Shown: positions 7,325-16,040 of the stretch, piece by piece | How positions within the stretch are numbered: position 1 is the first letter of the stretch | Layout: each line of letters opens with the position of its first letter | Virus record (IMG/VR): IMGVR_UViG_3300010316_000013 | Location: 1-46,417 of that record | Strand: one strand, 5' to 3' | Source: a virus | Length of the DNA stretch: 46,417 bases | Translations under genes and position numbers: made by a program | The notes under the pieces: generated by a model | Databases searched by the model: none | What the model saw: only the letters and a program-made list of their open reading frames with translations | What the model was told of the DNA's origin: nothing

Positions 7325-8083
7325 ATGAACATAACAGAATTTTCAAAGCCTGCTACAGCAAAGTCACTAAACGAAAACCTAGCAAAACGTTTTGGCACAA
7401 AGCTTGACATAGACAAATTTACTACAGAGCAACTTCAGGATGCTAGAAATAAGATTCGCACTAAGTTGAGCCAAGTTGAAACTAACGAAGGCTACGGCTC
7501 CGTTGCTAAAGAAGGTTACACAAAAAACAGATTGTTTCTTGATGTACTAAACGCAGCTATTGCAGAGCGCCCTGATACTATTGCTGACGCAATCGACGAA
7601 GCTATTGCTGTTGTAAAAGAAGGCAAGCAAGACGAAGCTGAGATTGTTATGGCAGCCAAGGATATGGTTGACAGAATCACAGGCTGGATGGAAGATACAG
7701 CAGAAATGCAAACTGAATCAATGCTAGAGCTAGCTGATGCTATCCGTGACGAGCTAGGCAGTGAAAAAGCAGAAGGCTTTACTACGTCAGTTAAGCCAGC
7801 ACTCGAAGCACTTTACCAAGTGCTAGAAACAACACGCGAGAGCTTAACTAGTGGCGTTGGTATGTTAACTGGCGAGCAAGAAGACATGGGCATGATGGGC
7901 GGCGAAGACGACTTAGGCATGGAACCAACAACAGACATGGACATGGACAGCGAAGGTGGCGATGACCTGGACCTTGGCGGTGATGACGAGTTTGGTGCAG
8001 CAGACGCATCAGCTGGCGGCGACGATCTAGGTGGTCGCGCAAAGCGTGAATCAGTAGAGCGTCCGCGCTCAAAAAAAAAGTAA
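7325..8083 (+). CDS. Prohead core/scaffold-like acidic protein
   Basis: The protein has 252 residues. Residues 1-185 are helical, with a segment typical of marine T4-like phages (NRLFLDVLNAAIAER). Residues 190-240 are extremely acidic and Met/Gly/Asp-rich (MDMDSEGGDDLDLGGDD), followed by a short basic end. Helical plus polyacidic composition and late expression fit a prohead core or scaffold role (inferred). The frame ends just after a run of nine A residues. A second frame continues with coding character, so a longer -1 product is likely. Confidence 0.7.
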   Translation: MNITEFSKPATAKSLNENLAKRFGTKLDIDKFTTEQLQDARNKIRTKLSQVETNEGYGSVAKEGYTKNRLFLDVLNAAIAERPDTIADAIDEAIAVVKEGKQDEAEIVMAAKDMVDRITGWMEDTAEMQTESMLELADAIRDELGSEKAEGFTTSVKPALEALYQVLETTRESLTSGVGMLTGEQEDMGMMGGEDDLGMEPTTDMDMDSEGGDDLDLGGDDEFGAADASAGGDDLGGRAKRESVERPRSKKK

Positions 8084-8120
8084 GTGAACAAGTAGAATCT
8101 GATATTATATATCAGATTCT
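8071..8120 (+). promoter_or_regulatory. Candidate programmed -1 frameshift signal
   Basis: Nine A residues (8071-8079) give an AAAAAAA slippery heptamer in the zero frame, followed directly by AAG TAA. Fourteen bases later, a perfect 12-bp hairpin with a 3-base loop spans 8094-8120. The -1 frame is open from 8050 to 8391. The spacer is longer than the usual 5-9 bases, so transcriptional slippage on the A run is an alternative. Confidence 0.6.
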
Positions 8121-8391
8121 CGATCACCTTAAAGCCGCTGGCAAGTTTAAGATCTCAATCGATAAGTTAGATCGTTACATGCAGAATATGGGACGCGGCC
8201 AATTCAACTTCGAAGTATTCAAAGCAGCATACGATGCTGATCCAAAGCTGCAACAGCTAGTAACTAACTTTGATCAAAAGAAGATCGAACTAAAGAGTTC
8301 AGAAGCAGACGACCTAAGCCCTACAACAGGCGGCGGCGGTGACACTGTTGGCACTATGGCAAAAAGAGCGGTTGACTTAGGCGATCTTTAA
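8080..8391 (+). CDS. -1 frame extension of the scaffold-like protein
   Basis: The reading frame beginning VSEQVESDIIYQIL runs 103 codons to a stop at 8391 with clear protein character (KISIDKLDRYMQNMGRGQ, ending AKRAVDLGDL). It has no start codon or ribosome site near its beginning. The first ATG (8179) lies in the middle of a helix-rich domain. It is best read as a C-terminal extension reached by -1 frameshifting. A true indel or assembly error in the A run would give the same picture. Confidence 0.6.
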   Translation, partial: VSEQVESDIIYQILDHLKAAGKFKISIDKLDRYMQNMGRGQFNFEVFKAAYDADPKLQQLVTNFDQKKIELKSSEADDLSPTTGGGGDTVGTMAKRAVDLGDL

Positions 8392-8406
8392 TGTTATACT
8401 AACTAT

Positions 8407-9111
8407 ATGACATTATTGATAGAAAAATACGATTATAAAAAGTTAAAGCGAGTAACTCAAGACAATGGAACACGTCGTTACGAAACGGGCAAGGGCAACC
8501 CTGTACCGAGCGTAACGACAATTCTTGGCGCGACAAAGGATATGACACATCTTATTCAATGGCGCAAGCGTGTGGGCGAGCAGAAAGCTAAAGAAATTAC
8601 AACAGAAGCAGCGAACCGTGGTACTCGGATGCACAAGTATCTTGAGGACAAATGCCTCACAGGAGAAATGCCAGTCCCTGGTACAAACCCTTATTCCATT
8701 CAAGCGCATAAGATGGCCGAAATAGTTAACTGTAATGCGTTAGTACACATGTCTGAGATTTGGGGAGTTGAGGTAGCACTATACGTACCTGAGCTCTATG
8801 CAGGTACTACAGACCTTGTTGGGGTATACAAAGGCAATGAAGCAATCTGTGACTTCAAACAATCAAATAAACTTAAAGAAGGTAAATGGATCGAAGACTA
8901 CTTTCTACAGTTAACAGCTTACTCAATTGGTCATAATGAAATACACGGAACAAACATACAACACGGCCATATCTTTATGTGTACACAAGCACTTGAGTAT
9001 CAGCAATTTGATTTAACTCCTGATCCCGATCCGTACTTCGGTAGAACCTATAAAGACTGGTGCAATGCTTGGTGGGACAGAGTTTACAAATTTTACGAAG
9101 CTCAAGGTTGA
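8407..9111 (+). CDS. RecB-like PD-(D/E)XK exonuclease
   Basis: The 234-residue protein carries the motifs of this nuclease family in order: RGTRMH (His76), Glu122 in WGVEVALY, TTDLVG (Asp136), ICDFKQ (Asp149, Lys151) and the QLTAY motif (Gln168). It probably degrades or processes DNA during recombination, repair or host DNA breakdown. The C-terminus (WWDRVYKFYEAQG) overlaps the stop of a minus-strand GIY-YIG gene, and a diverged second copy of this tail sits beyond that gene at 9735-9821. Confidence 0.85.
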   Translation: MTLLIEKYDYKKLKRVTQDNGTRRYETGKGNPVPSVTTILGATKDMTHLIQWRKRVGEQKAKEITTEAANRGTRMHKYLEDKCLTGEMPVPGTNPYSIQAHKMAEIVNCNALVHMSEIWGVEVALYVPELYAGTTDLVGVYKGNEAICDFKQSNKLKEGKWIEDYFLQLTAYSIGHNEIHGTNIQHGHIFMCTQALEYQQFDLTPDPDPYFGRTYKDWCNAWWDRVYKFYEAQG

Positions 9112-9656
9112 TACTTACAGTTATTAAAATGCCAGCGAGTCATTGCCATTCCTTGTTTGCCCTGTTTGCCGCAATGTGGACAATCTACAATAGGTTTATT
9201 CCGGTGCATCTCTTTAGAGGCTTCGCTTATCTTTTTTCGAGCCTCTTCTGTATGCAACTTGCCGTATAGCGGATGCTTTTCGCCTTTCCTGTCCCATTTT
9301 CGTGGACTTTTAAGGCTATAAGTTTTGCCGTAGTTATTAGGCCGCTTGCCTTTTTTGATAGCAGATAGTTTTGCTCTTACTTCTGGACCAGGCGTTGCTC
9401 CTTCTCCGCCGTCTGTTTGGTTGCGTAGAATGCCAGTGCCTAGGTCTTTGCGTCCGTATTTGAGTATAAGATTTTCTTCTAATTCAAAGGCGTCTACTTC
9501 TGTAAGCTTAGTTGCTACAAATCGTATACGTTCTTTTGGCGGCACTGCTACATTATGACGTTGTCTGTATCTACTTTCTTTGCCCTTGCCAATATAGTAC
9601 GGAGTCAAGTCCTCGCGAAGGTATTCGTATACGTAATAAATATTCGATGCTGGCAT
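9102..9656 (-). CDS. GIY-YIG homing endonuclease (Seg-like)
   Basis: The 184-residue protein has YVY (8-10) and YIG (21-23), the basic RYRQRHN stretch and a conserved Glu in ELEENLILKYGR. A NUMOD3-type DNA-binding region follows (GKTYS, HPLYGKLHTEEARKKISEASK). It ends in a zinc-finger-like module (CPHCGKQ ... RWHFNNC). The gene is inserted, antisense, at the 3' end of the exonuclease gene. It has its own late promoter and a leader hairpin, as in other phage homing genes. Confidence 0.9.
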   Translation of the reverse strand: MPASNIYYVYEYLREDLTPYYIGKGKESRYRQRHNVAVPPKERIRFVATKLTEVDAFELEENLILKYGRKDLGTGILRNQTDGGEGATPGPEVRAKLSAIKKGKRPNNYGKTYSLKSPRKWDRKGEKHPLYGKLHTEEARKKISEASKEMHRNKPIVDCPHCGKQGKQGMAMTRWHFNNCKYQP

Positions 9657-9678
9657 ATTAATTTCCTTTTATGTTAGA

Positions 9679-9721
9679 GTAGTCGGGGACGGCCATCCCG
9701 TGGACTACACTAGTATTTATC
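9679..9721 (-). promoter_or_regulatory. Late promoter and leader hairpin of the GIY-YIG gene
   Basis: On the minus strand GATAAATA lies at 9714-9721. The transcript then folds into a hairpin (GTAGTC 9679-9684 pairing with GACTAC 9703-9708, plus an inner GGGA/TCCC) upstream of an AAAGGAAA ribosome site. Late transcription with a structured leader is the known control style of T4 homing genes such as I-TevI. Confidence 0.6.
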
Positions 9722-9734
9722 AAGAAGATAATTA

Positions 9735-9821
9735 ATGATTGGTGTTATGAGTGAGTTTCTTGAAAAGAAACGAACCCTGTGGTGGGAGAGGGTATACATG
9801 TACTTCGAACAAAACGGCTAA
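9735..9821 (+). pseudogene. Remnant of the exonuclease 3' end
   Basis: A 28-codon ORF ends WWERVYMYFEQNG, matching the WWDRVYKFYEAQG end of the exonuclease on the other side of the GIY-YIG gene. It is best explained as the original 3' end of the exonuclease gene, displaced when the nuclease cassette inserted with its own version of the tail. It may be translated as a short peptide but has no ribosome site. Confidence 0.7.
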
Positions 9822-9851
9822 ATACTATTAATAAATTATTAGGAGTATACG

Positions 9852-11459
9852 ATGGCTGTTGTATCCATTTCAAGAATTCAAGTAAGACGAGGCAAGAAGA
9901 CAGCCGGAACAGGCCTGCCACAATTAGCTTCAGGTGAGTTTGGATGGGCTATTGACTCGCAAGAGCTTTTCATTGGTAACGGTAGTGTTAGCGAAGGTGC
10001 GCCGAGTGTAGGCAATACACAAATACTTACTGAGCATGACGATTTGTTTCAGTATGCTAATGCGTATACATACAAAGTAGACGCAGCGTATATTCAAACA
10101 GATCCTTTCTCTGATGCACCTATTACTAGAACTCTACAGCATAGACTTGATGATAGGGTTAGCAGTAAAAGCTTTGGAGCAGACGGAGACGGTACTGATC
10201 AAACATCCGTGTTGCAAAATGCAATCTATCAGCTGTACTTAAACGATGCAACAAAGTCATCAGCTAGCAGTAGAGTTATATTAAATGTTGAAGCAGGCGA
10301 GTATGTTATATCAAGTACTATTAACATACCTTCATATGTTAACATTGTAGGCGCAGGAATTGGTAAAACTGTATTTAGAAAAAGCACCCCTGGCCCGATG
10401 TTCCGTACAATTAACGGCACAAGTACACCTAATGCAGTTGGACCAGAAGAAGCTACGTCAACGCTAAACCAGCCTCGTAACATCAGAATGGAAGGCCTTA
10501 CATTAGAGCTCGAAAGTATTCTAACATCAGGATTTGATTTATTCAGTAGCAAGGAAAGTTTATTTACTGATATCGAAGTTCGCGGGATCTGGGAAGTTAA
10601 CGACAATGTTGCTGACACAGGCGCAGCTATTGTGTTAAGAGGACAATCTCCAACAGTTACAGCAGTCCACAACGTGTTTGAAAGAGTTATCATAAAGAAC
10701 GCAAGCTACGCAGTATACTCAGACAGTGCTATTAAAGACAACGTGTGGTCAAATTGTTATTTTGAAGCACTAGGCAAAGGTGTGTCGTTTGGTGAAAATA
10801 CTCTATCAGGAACAGGACCACTTAACAACGTAGTTGAACAAACAACATTTAAAGATATTCAAAATCAAGGATTCTTAGTTGTAAAGGGTACGGGCAACGT
10901 AAGTACCATTAACAGATATTACTCTGTTGGCAACAATGGCGGATCGAGTGCTACAATTACTAACCCAGTAATTGAATTCCAGGATGAAAAGAACTTGTCG
11001 CAAGACGACTGGTTCCAAAGAACAGGAGAATTAGGGTATGCACAAGAGTATATCAACGGTGTACCTTATATCCCAGAAGTACAGGGTCCTACATTCTTTG
11101 AAAACGCATACACTAATGTAATACCGTTTGGTACAATAAATGAAATACAGAAGTTTGTTAGATTTCCAGCAGAAGAAACCAAGAACATTGAGATAGAGTA
11201 CTATTACAGAAGTAATACTTATGATGTCGCTAGAAAGGGTAACATCAACGTAATGGTTGATCCTGCTAACAATGGTCTCAACTACTCAGATGATTACACT
11301 ATTATCGGCAACCCGGGCACACTAGAAAACATAGAATTGTCAATGCAACTCTTTGATGAAAATGGCGATTCAGTGGTTGACACAGTGGTGCTGATGATGT
11401 TAAACTCAAACTTAGATGATGACGCTCAATTTTATTATAGATTCAAAACAGTAGGTTAA
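9852..11459 (+). CDS. Tail fibre/tailspike with beta-helix fold
   Basis: The protein has 535 residues. The N-terminal ISRIQVRRG ... GELGW-like region (residues 5-45, with ELFIGNGS) is the virion-anchoring repeat common in phage fibres. SFGADGDGTDQTSVLQNAI (about residue 107) followed by VINVEAGEY-type strands and GxGxxxT turns is the start of a pectate-lyase-like right-handed beta-helix. The C-terminal 120 residues form a separate beta domain. A role in receptor binding or surface polysaccharide attack is inferred. It has a TTAGGAG ribosome site. Confidence 0.8.
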   Translation: MAVVSISRIQVRRGKKTAGTGLPQLASGEFGWAIDSQELFIGNGSVSEGAPSVGNTQILTEHDDLFQYANAYTYKVDAAYIQTDPFSDAPITRTLQHRLDDRVSSKSFGADGDGTDQTSVLQNAIYQLYLNDATKSSASSRVILNVEAGEYVISSTINIPSYVNIVGAGIGKTVFRKSTPGPMFRTINGTSTPNAVGPEEATSTLNQPRNIRMEGLTLELESILTSGFDLFSSKESLFTDIEVRGIWEVNDNVADTGAAIVLRGQSPTVTAVHNVFERVIIKNASYAVYSDSAIKDNVWSNCYFEALGKGVSFGENTLSGTGPLNNVVEQTTFKDIQNQGFLVVKGTGNVSTINRYYSVGNNGGSSATITNPVIEFQDEKNLSQDDWFQRTGELGYAQEYINGVPYIPEVQGPTFFENAYTNVIPFGTINEIQKFVRFPAEETKNIEIEYYYRSNTYDVARKGNINVMVDPANNGLNYSDDYTIIGNPGTLENIELSMQLFDENGDSVVDTVVLMMLNSNLDDDAQFYYRFKTVG

Positions 11460-11461
11460 AT

Positions 11462-11872
11462 TTGTTTGATAAACCTTACGAGGCTAGATTAGCCTTATGG
11501 CGAGATTTTAGAGAAGCTCTGGCAACAGATCCAGATCCTATCCAAACGTGCATAGACTTTTGGGCCAATGCGCCCGAAGTACTGATTCAAGCAGACCCTT
11601 ACAATCAAGAAACGTGGCCCGAGCCTTGGCAAATGATAGAGGAAAATATTTTTTGTCCGTTCGTGAAGATCTTAGCGATTTGCTACACCTTGCAGTTAAC
11701 TGAATGTTTTTCTCGGTCCGAATTTGAGATACATATTACACAAGCAAATAATCAAATAAAATATATTTTAACTATAGATGGAAGATGCATTGATAATGAC
11801 AGACTCACTTTTAAAGAGATTTCGAAAACTTTAAAAATTGAGCAGTCTTATCTGACGCCGCCCCTATATTAA
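11462..11872 (+). CDS. Conserved T4-like phage protein, unknown
   Basis: The 136-residue protein contains ATDPDPIQTCIDFWANAP and PEPWQMIEENIFCPF, a pattern conserved in marine T4-like phages. It is encoded two bases after the tail protein stop and starts with TTG without a good ribosome site, so it is probably translated by coupling. The molecular function is not known to me. Confidence 0.75.
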   Translation: MFDKPYEARLALWRDFREALATDPDPIQTCIDFWANAPEVLIQADPYNQETWPEPWQMIEENIFCPFVKILAICYTLQLTECFSRSEFEIHITQANNQIKYILTIDGRCIDNDRLTFKEISKTLKIEQSYLTPPLY

Positions 11873-11905
11873 TTCGCGATTAATAAAGAAAAGGATGAAG
11901 CAAAG

Positions 11906-14212
11906 ATGACTCAAGTCACCAAACGTAACGGAATTAAAGAATCATTAGACATCGAAAAACTACATAAGGTAGTTTTCTTTGCGTGTGAAGATATTACAGG
12001 TGTGAGTGCATCTGAAGTAGAAATTAAAAGTCAAATACAATTTTACAACGGTATGCAAACTAGTGAGATACAAGAGACACTGATCAAAGCCGCCGCAGAT
12101 CTTATATCAGAAGACACACCAAACTATCAATACGTTGGTGGCAGGTTAATTAACTATGCGCTGCGCAAGGAAGTATATGGCGGCTACGAACCATGTCACG
12201 TTAAAGAGCTAGTAGATCGCAACGTAGACAGAGGCTTTTATGATCCAGAACTGCTCGAGTACTACACTGACGATGACTGGGAAAAGATCAACAGCTTTAT
12301 TAAACACGAGCGTGACGAGAATCTAACATACGTTGCCATGGAGCAACTGCGTGGCAAGTATCTAGTACAAAACAGAGTAACCAAAGAGATCTTTGAAACT
12401 CCCCAGATGTGTTATATCCTTATTGCTGCTACACTGTTCCATAAGTACGAAGGCGACGAACGACTAAAGTGGATTAAAGACTATTACGATGCTATTAGCC
12501 TACACGACATTAGTTTACCCACTCCGATAATGGCAGGTGTACGTACTCCGCAGCGCCAGTTTAGTAGTTGCGTTCTTATTGAAACGGGCGACAGCCTCGA
12601 CAGCATTAATGCTACTGCCGCCAGCATTGTAAAGTATGTAAGTCAGAAAGCAGGCATTGGCATTGGTGGCGGAGCAATTAGAGCAATTGGTTCCCCTATC
12701 AGGAAAGGTGATGCATTCCATACAGGAGTTGTTCCCTTTTTTAAGCACTTCCAATCAGCAACACGAAGCTGCTCACAAGGCGGCGTGCGCAACGGCGCAG
12801 CAACAATATACTATCCCATATGGCATTTAGAAGCAGAAGAATTGCTTGTTCTCAAAAACAACAAAGGCACAGAAGACAACCGTGTTCGTCATATGGACTA
12901 TGGTGTACAGTTTAACAAGCTAATGTACGAAAGGCTTATCCAGGGCGGCAACATTACATTGTTCTCGCCCAGCGATGTTCCTGGACTACACGATGCGTTC
13001 TTTGCTGATCAAGATCTGTTCCGTGAGCTTTATGAAAAGGCAGAGCGCAGTACAAAGATTAGAAAGAAAACTATTAAAGCACTTGACTTGTTTCTTGCAT
13101 TTATGGAAGAGCGTAAAAACACAGGTCGCATCTATCTACAAAACGTAGACAACGCTAACGAGCATGGAAGCTTTATTCCTTCACTTGCGCCGATCCGCCA
13201 AAGTAACTTGTGTGCAGAGGTCGACTTGCCAACTAAGCCACTCAGCGATATCAACGATCCAGATGGTGAGATCAGTCTGTGTACACTAAGCGCAACAAAC
13301 TGGGGTAACATTAAGACACCCGCAGACTTTGAACGAGTGTGCAGACTAGCTGTACGCGGCCTAGACGCGCTGTTAAGCTACCAGAACTATCCTATCCTGG
13401 CAGCACAGTTGAGCACAGAGAAGCGTCGTCCTTTAGGCGTTGGCATTATCAACTTTGCTTACTGGATGGCAAAGAACGGATTCACATATCAAAACGTAAC
13501 ACCAGAAGCACTTGCTAAGATCGACGAGTGGACAGAAGCGTGGAGTTACTATCTTATCAAAGCAAGCGCAGACCTAGCAGCAGAGCAGGGCGCGCCGAGT
13601 GGTAATATGGAAACAAAGTACGGACACGGTATTACGCCAAACCAAACCTACAAGAAGGACCTAGACGAACTAGTGCCGCACGTTGAGCGCATGGATTGGG
13701 ACGGACTACGAGCGCAGCTAAAACGCACAGGCATCCGTAACTCAACACTAATGGCACTTATGCCAAGTGAAACATCTGCACAGGTAGCAAACGCAACCAA
13801 CGGCATTGAGCCGCCAAGAGCATTGATTAGCATTAAGCAAAGCAAACACGGCGTACTAACGCAGGTTGTACCGGAGTACAAGAAGCTAAAGAACAAGTAC
13901 GACCTACTGTGGACGCAGAAGTCTCCGGAAGGTTACCTTAAGATTATGGCCGTGCTTCAGAAGTACATTGACCAAGGTATTAGTGTTAACACCAGCTACA
14001 ACCCAATCTTCTTTGAAGATGAAAAGATTCCGATGAGCGTGATGCTTCAGCACTTGTTGATGTTTTACAAGTATGGCGGCAAGCAACTGTACTACTTTAA
14101 CACCAATGACGGACAAGGTGAAGTTGATGTCAACTCAATCATAGCAGCACAAGAAGCACCATTAGACGACTCAAATATCGACGACCAAGATTGTGAATCG
14201 TGTTCAATCTAA
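11906..14212 (+). CDS. nrdA: Ribonucleotide reductase class Ia, alpha subunit
   Basis: The 768-residue enzyme reduces ribonucleoside diphosphates to deoxy forms. An ATP-cone-like N-terminus (VTKRNGIKESLDIEKLHKV) is present. Catalytic residues are intact: Cys222 (FSSCVLI) and Cys459 (SLCTLS) as the redox pair, Asn434-Cys436-Glu438 (NLCAE) as the active site, and a C-terminal Cys763/Cys766 shuttle pair (DCESCSI). It partners with nrdB and the glutaredoxin downstream. The ribosome site AAGGATG lies about 12 bases before the ATG, so initiation looks modest. Confidence 0.98.
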   Translation: MTQVTKRNGIKESLDIEKLHKVVFFACEDITGVSASEVEIKSQIQFYNGMQTSEIQETLIKAAADLISEDTPNYQYVGGRLINYALRKEVYGGYEPCHVKELVDRNVDRGFYDPELLEYYTDDDWEKINSFIKHERDENLTYVAMEQLRGKYLVQNRVTKEIFETPQMCYILIAATLFHKYEGDERLKWIKDYYDAISLHDISLPTPIMAGVRTPQRQFSSCVLIETGDSLDSINATAASIVKYVSQKAGIGIGGGAIRAIGSPIRKGDAFHTGVVPFFKHFQSATRSCSQGGVRNGAATIYYPIWHLEAEELLVLKNNKGTEDNRVRHMDYGVQFNKLMYERLIQGGNITLFSPSDVPGLHDAFFADQDLFRELYEKAERSTKIRKKTIKALDLFLAFMEERKNTGRIYLQNVDNANEHGSFIPSLAPIRQSNLCAEVDLPTKPLSDINDPDGEISLCTLSATNWGNIKTPADFERVCRLAVRGLDALLSYQNYPILAAQLSTEKRRPLGVGIINFAYWMAKNGFTYQNVTPEALAKIDEWTEAWSYYLIKASADLAAEQGAPSGNMETKYGHGITPNQTYKKDLDELVPHVERMDWDGLRAQLKRTGIRNSTLMALMPSETSAQVANATNGIEPPRALISIKQSKHGVLTQVVPEYKKLKNKYDLLWTQKSPEGYLKIMAVLQKYIDQGISVNTSYNPIFFEDEKIPMSVMLQHLLMFYKYGGKQLYYFNTNDGQGEVDVNSIIAAQEAPLDDSNIDDQDCESCSI

Positions 14213-14216
14213 GCAC

Positions 14217-14244
14217 TTGACAAACAACAAAAATACTGTACAAT
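14217..14244 (+). promoter_or_regulatory. Sigma70-type promoter upstream of nrdB region
   Basis: TTGACA (14217-14222) and TACAAT (14239-14244) are 16 bases apart, right after nrdA. It precedes an AGAGGA site and a 4-codon stub ORF. Confidence 0.6.
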
Positions 14245-14267
14245 AAACGAAAGAGGATTACTGTAAA

Positions 14268-14282
14268 ATGTTATACGACTAG
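14268..14282 (+). pseudogene. Four-codon start stub, probable old nrdB start
   Basis: A good ribosome site (AGAGGATT) is followed by ATG TTA TAC GAC TAG (MLYD). It sits between a promoter and the late promoter of the inserted GIY-YIG gene, where the original nrdB start would be expected. It is read here as the broken 5' end left by the insertion. The tie to nrdB is inferred from position only. Confidence 0.4.
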
Positions 14283-14290
14283 AAGAAGTT

Positions 14291-14298
14291 GATAAATA
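14291..14298 (+). promoter_or_regulatory. T4-like late promoter of homing gene
   Basis: GATAAATA lies 20 bases before the ATG at 14318, with an ATAGGAG ribosome site between. Confidence 0.7.
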
Positions 14299-14317
14299 AA
14301 TATAATAGGAGAATATT

Positions 14318-14914
14318 ATGTTTGTTTATATGTGGACTAATTTAGTTAATGATAAAAAGTATATAGGAAGACATGCTGGAAAACAGACGAGCACTTATAA
14401 AGGTTCAGGAAAGTATTTTCGACGTGCTTTAAATAAATTTGGAGAAGAGAACTTTAAAAGAGAAATATTAAAAGAATGCAAGGATTTAACTGAATGTATT
14501 AAATGGGAACAATATTATTTAGATTTTTATAATGCTTCTAAAAACATTAATTTTTATAATATTTCTCCTAGCGCACATGGCGGACATCATGGTGCAGACT
14601 ATAACGGAGAAAAAAATCCAATGTGGGGTCGAAAACATCCTAACCATGTTCCCCACTATGGAAAAGATAACGGAATGCACGGAGTTAGAAGAAAGCTTTC
14701 TGAAAATCCAAATGCTAAAAAGGTTAAACTAATTAATCCTAGTGGTAAAGAATATTACTTTGATAGTATGTTAGAAGCTTGTATTTCTCTTACAGGAAGT
14801 GAAAAAGAATATGGAAAAATGAAACATTTATTCCATAAAACGAAAGAAAATAAATCTTTAAGAAAAGATGCTAGATTTTATAATTGGAAAGGATATTACA
14901 CCAATGAGCAATAG
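14318..14914 (+). CDS. GIY-YIG homing endonuclease
   Basis: The 198-residue protein has VYM (3-5) and YIG (15-17), a conserved Glu in ECIKWEQYYLD, and NUMOD3-like segments (GEKNPMWGRKHP, GKDNGMHG). The C-terminal part (IFYF-type helices) probably binds the target. Codon use is more AT-rich than nrdA and nrdB, a sign of independent origin. Its last 11 bases overlap the nrdB start, and an AAAGGA in its codons serves as the nrdB ribosome site. Confidence 0.9.
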   Translation: MFVYMWTNLVNDKKYIGRHAGKQTSTYKGSGKYFRRALNKFGEENFKREILKECKDLTECIKWEQYYLDFYNASKNINFYNISPSAHGGHHGADYNGEKNPMWGRKHPNHVPHYGKDNGMHGVRRKLSENPNAKKVKLINPSGKEYYFDSMLEACISLTGSEKEYGKMKHLFHKTKENKSLRKDARFYNWKGYYTNEQ

Positions 14915-16040
14915 CAGTGTATTTGACACGAGTAACAGAGCAAACCACACGGAAGTAAAGGCTTTCCTGGACCCAAGTGGTGGTCCTACAATACAGAGAT
15001 ACGACACTATGAAATATCCTAGTATTGACAAATTTACTGACAAGCAGTTGGGGTTTTTTTGGTTACCACAAGAAGTTGATATCTATCAAGATGCTAAAGA
15101 CTTCAAAGCACTTACAGAACACGAACGTCATATCTTTACTTCGAACCTAAAGAGACAGATCCTGCTCGACAGTGTACAAGGCCGTGCACCAGTAGAAGCA
15201 TTTGCTCCTATTGTATCGCTGCCTGAGTTAGAGAACTGGATTCAAACTTGGACGTTTAGTGAGACTATTCACAGCCGCAGCTATACACACATCATTCGCA
15301 ACGTGTATTCAAACCCAAGCAAGATCTTTGACGGCTTAATGGACATCAAAGAGATTGTGGAATGTGCCGAAGACATCTCCAAGTACTACGATGACTTGAT
15401 TGAAATGTCAATGTGGTACAATCTGCTAGGTGTAGGTACACACACTGTTAACGGTAAAGAAGTTGTTGTTGACTTGTATGAGCTAAAGAAGCTGCTATAC
15501 CTGACACTTATGAGCGTTAATATCCTCGAAGGCGTGCGGTTCTATGTTAGCTTTGCGTGTAGCTGGGCGTTTGCTGAACTAAAGAAGATGGAAGGCAATG
15601 CTAAGATCATTAAGTTTATCGCGCGTGACGAAAATCTACACTTGGGTAGCACACAGTTGATGCTTGGGATCCTACAAAAAGACGACCCAGACTTTGTTAA
15701 GATTGTAGAAGAAACCAAGGACGAGTGTATACAAATGTTTGTAGACGCAGTTGATCAAGAGAAAGAATGGGCAGAGTACCTGTTTAAAGACGGTTCTATG
15801 ATCGGACTTAACACTCACTTACTAAGCGAGTACATTGAATGGATCTGTACACGTCGAATGGAAAAGGTAAAGCTACCTAGCCCGTACAACGTAAAGCATA
15901 ATCCGCTACCTTGGACACAGAAATGGATCTCAGGATCAGACGTGCAAGTAGCCCCTCAGCAAACGCAGATAAGTTCATACATCACAGGCGGCAGCAAGCA
16001 AGATGTCGACGGCGATACCTTTAAAGGAATGAGTCTTTAA
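14904..16040 (+). CDS. nrdB: Ribonucleotide reductase class Ia, beta subunit
   Basis: The 378-residue subunit houses the diiron-tyrosyl radical cofactor. Ligands and radical are in place: Asp89 (LLDSVQGR), Glu120 and His123 (SETIHS), Tyr127 (RSYTH), then Glu in NILEGVRFY and Glu/His in ARDENLHL. I chose ATG 14904 over an upstream in-frame ATG inside the GIY-YIG gene because it has AAAGGA upstream and matches the family start. Both ends are flanked by GIY-YIG genes, and its final 56 bases are repeated at 17185-17240. Confidence 0.97.
   Translation: MSNSSVFDTSNRANHTEVKAFLDPSGGPTIQRYDTMKYPSIDKFTDKQLGFFWLPQEVDIYQDAKDFKALTEHERHIFTSNLKRQILLDSVQGRAPVEAFAPIVSLPELENWIQTWTFSETIHSRSYTHIIRNVYSNPSKIFDGLMDIKEIVECAEDISKYYDDLIEMSMWYNLLGVGTHTVNGKEVVVDLYELKKLLYLTLMSVNILEGVRFYVSFACSWAFAELKKMEGNAKIIKFIARDENLHLGSTQLMLGILQKDDPDFVKIVEETKDECIQMFVDAVDQEKEWAEYLFKDGSMIGLNTHLLSEYIEWICTRRMEKVKLPSPYNVKHNPLPWTQKWISGSDVQVAPQQTQISSYITGGSKQDVDGDTFKGMSL
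15978..16033 (+). repeat. 56-bp direct repeat, copy 1 (end of nrdB)
   Basis: The last codons of nrdB, from TACATCACAGGCGGCAGC to GGAATGAG, are identical base for base to 17185-17240 on the far side of the GIY-YIG gene. Confidence 0.95.
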
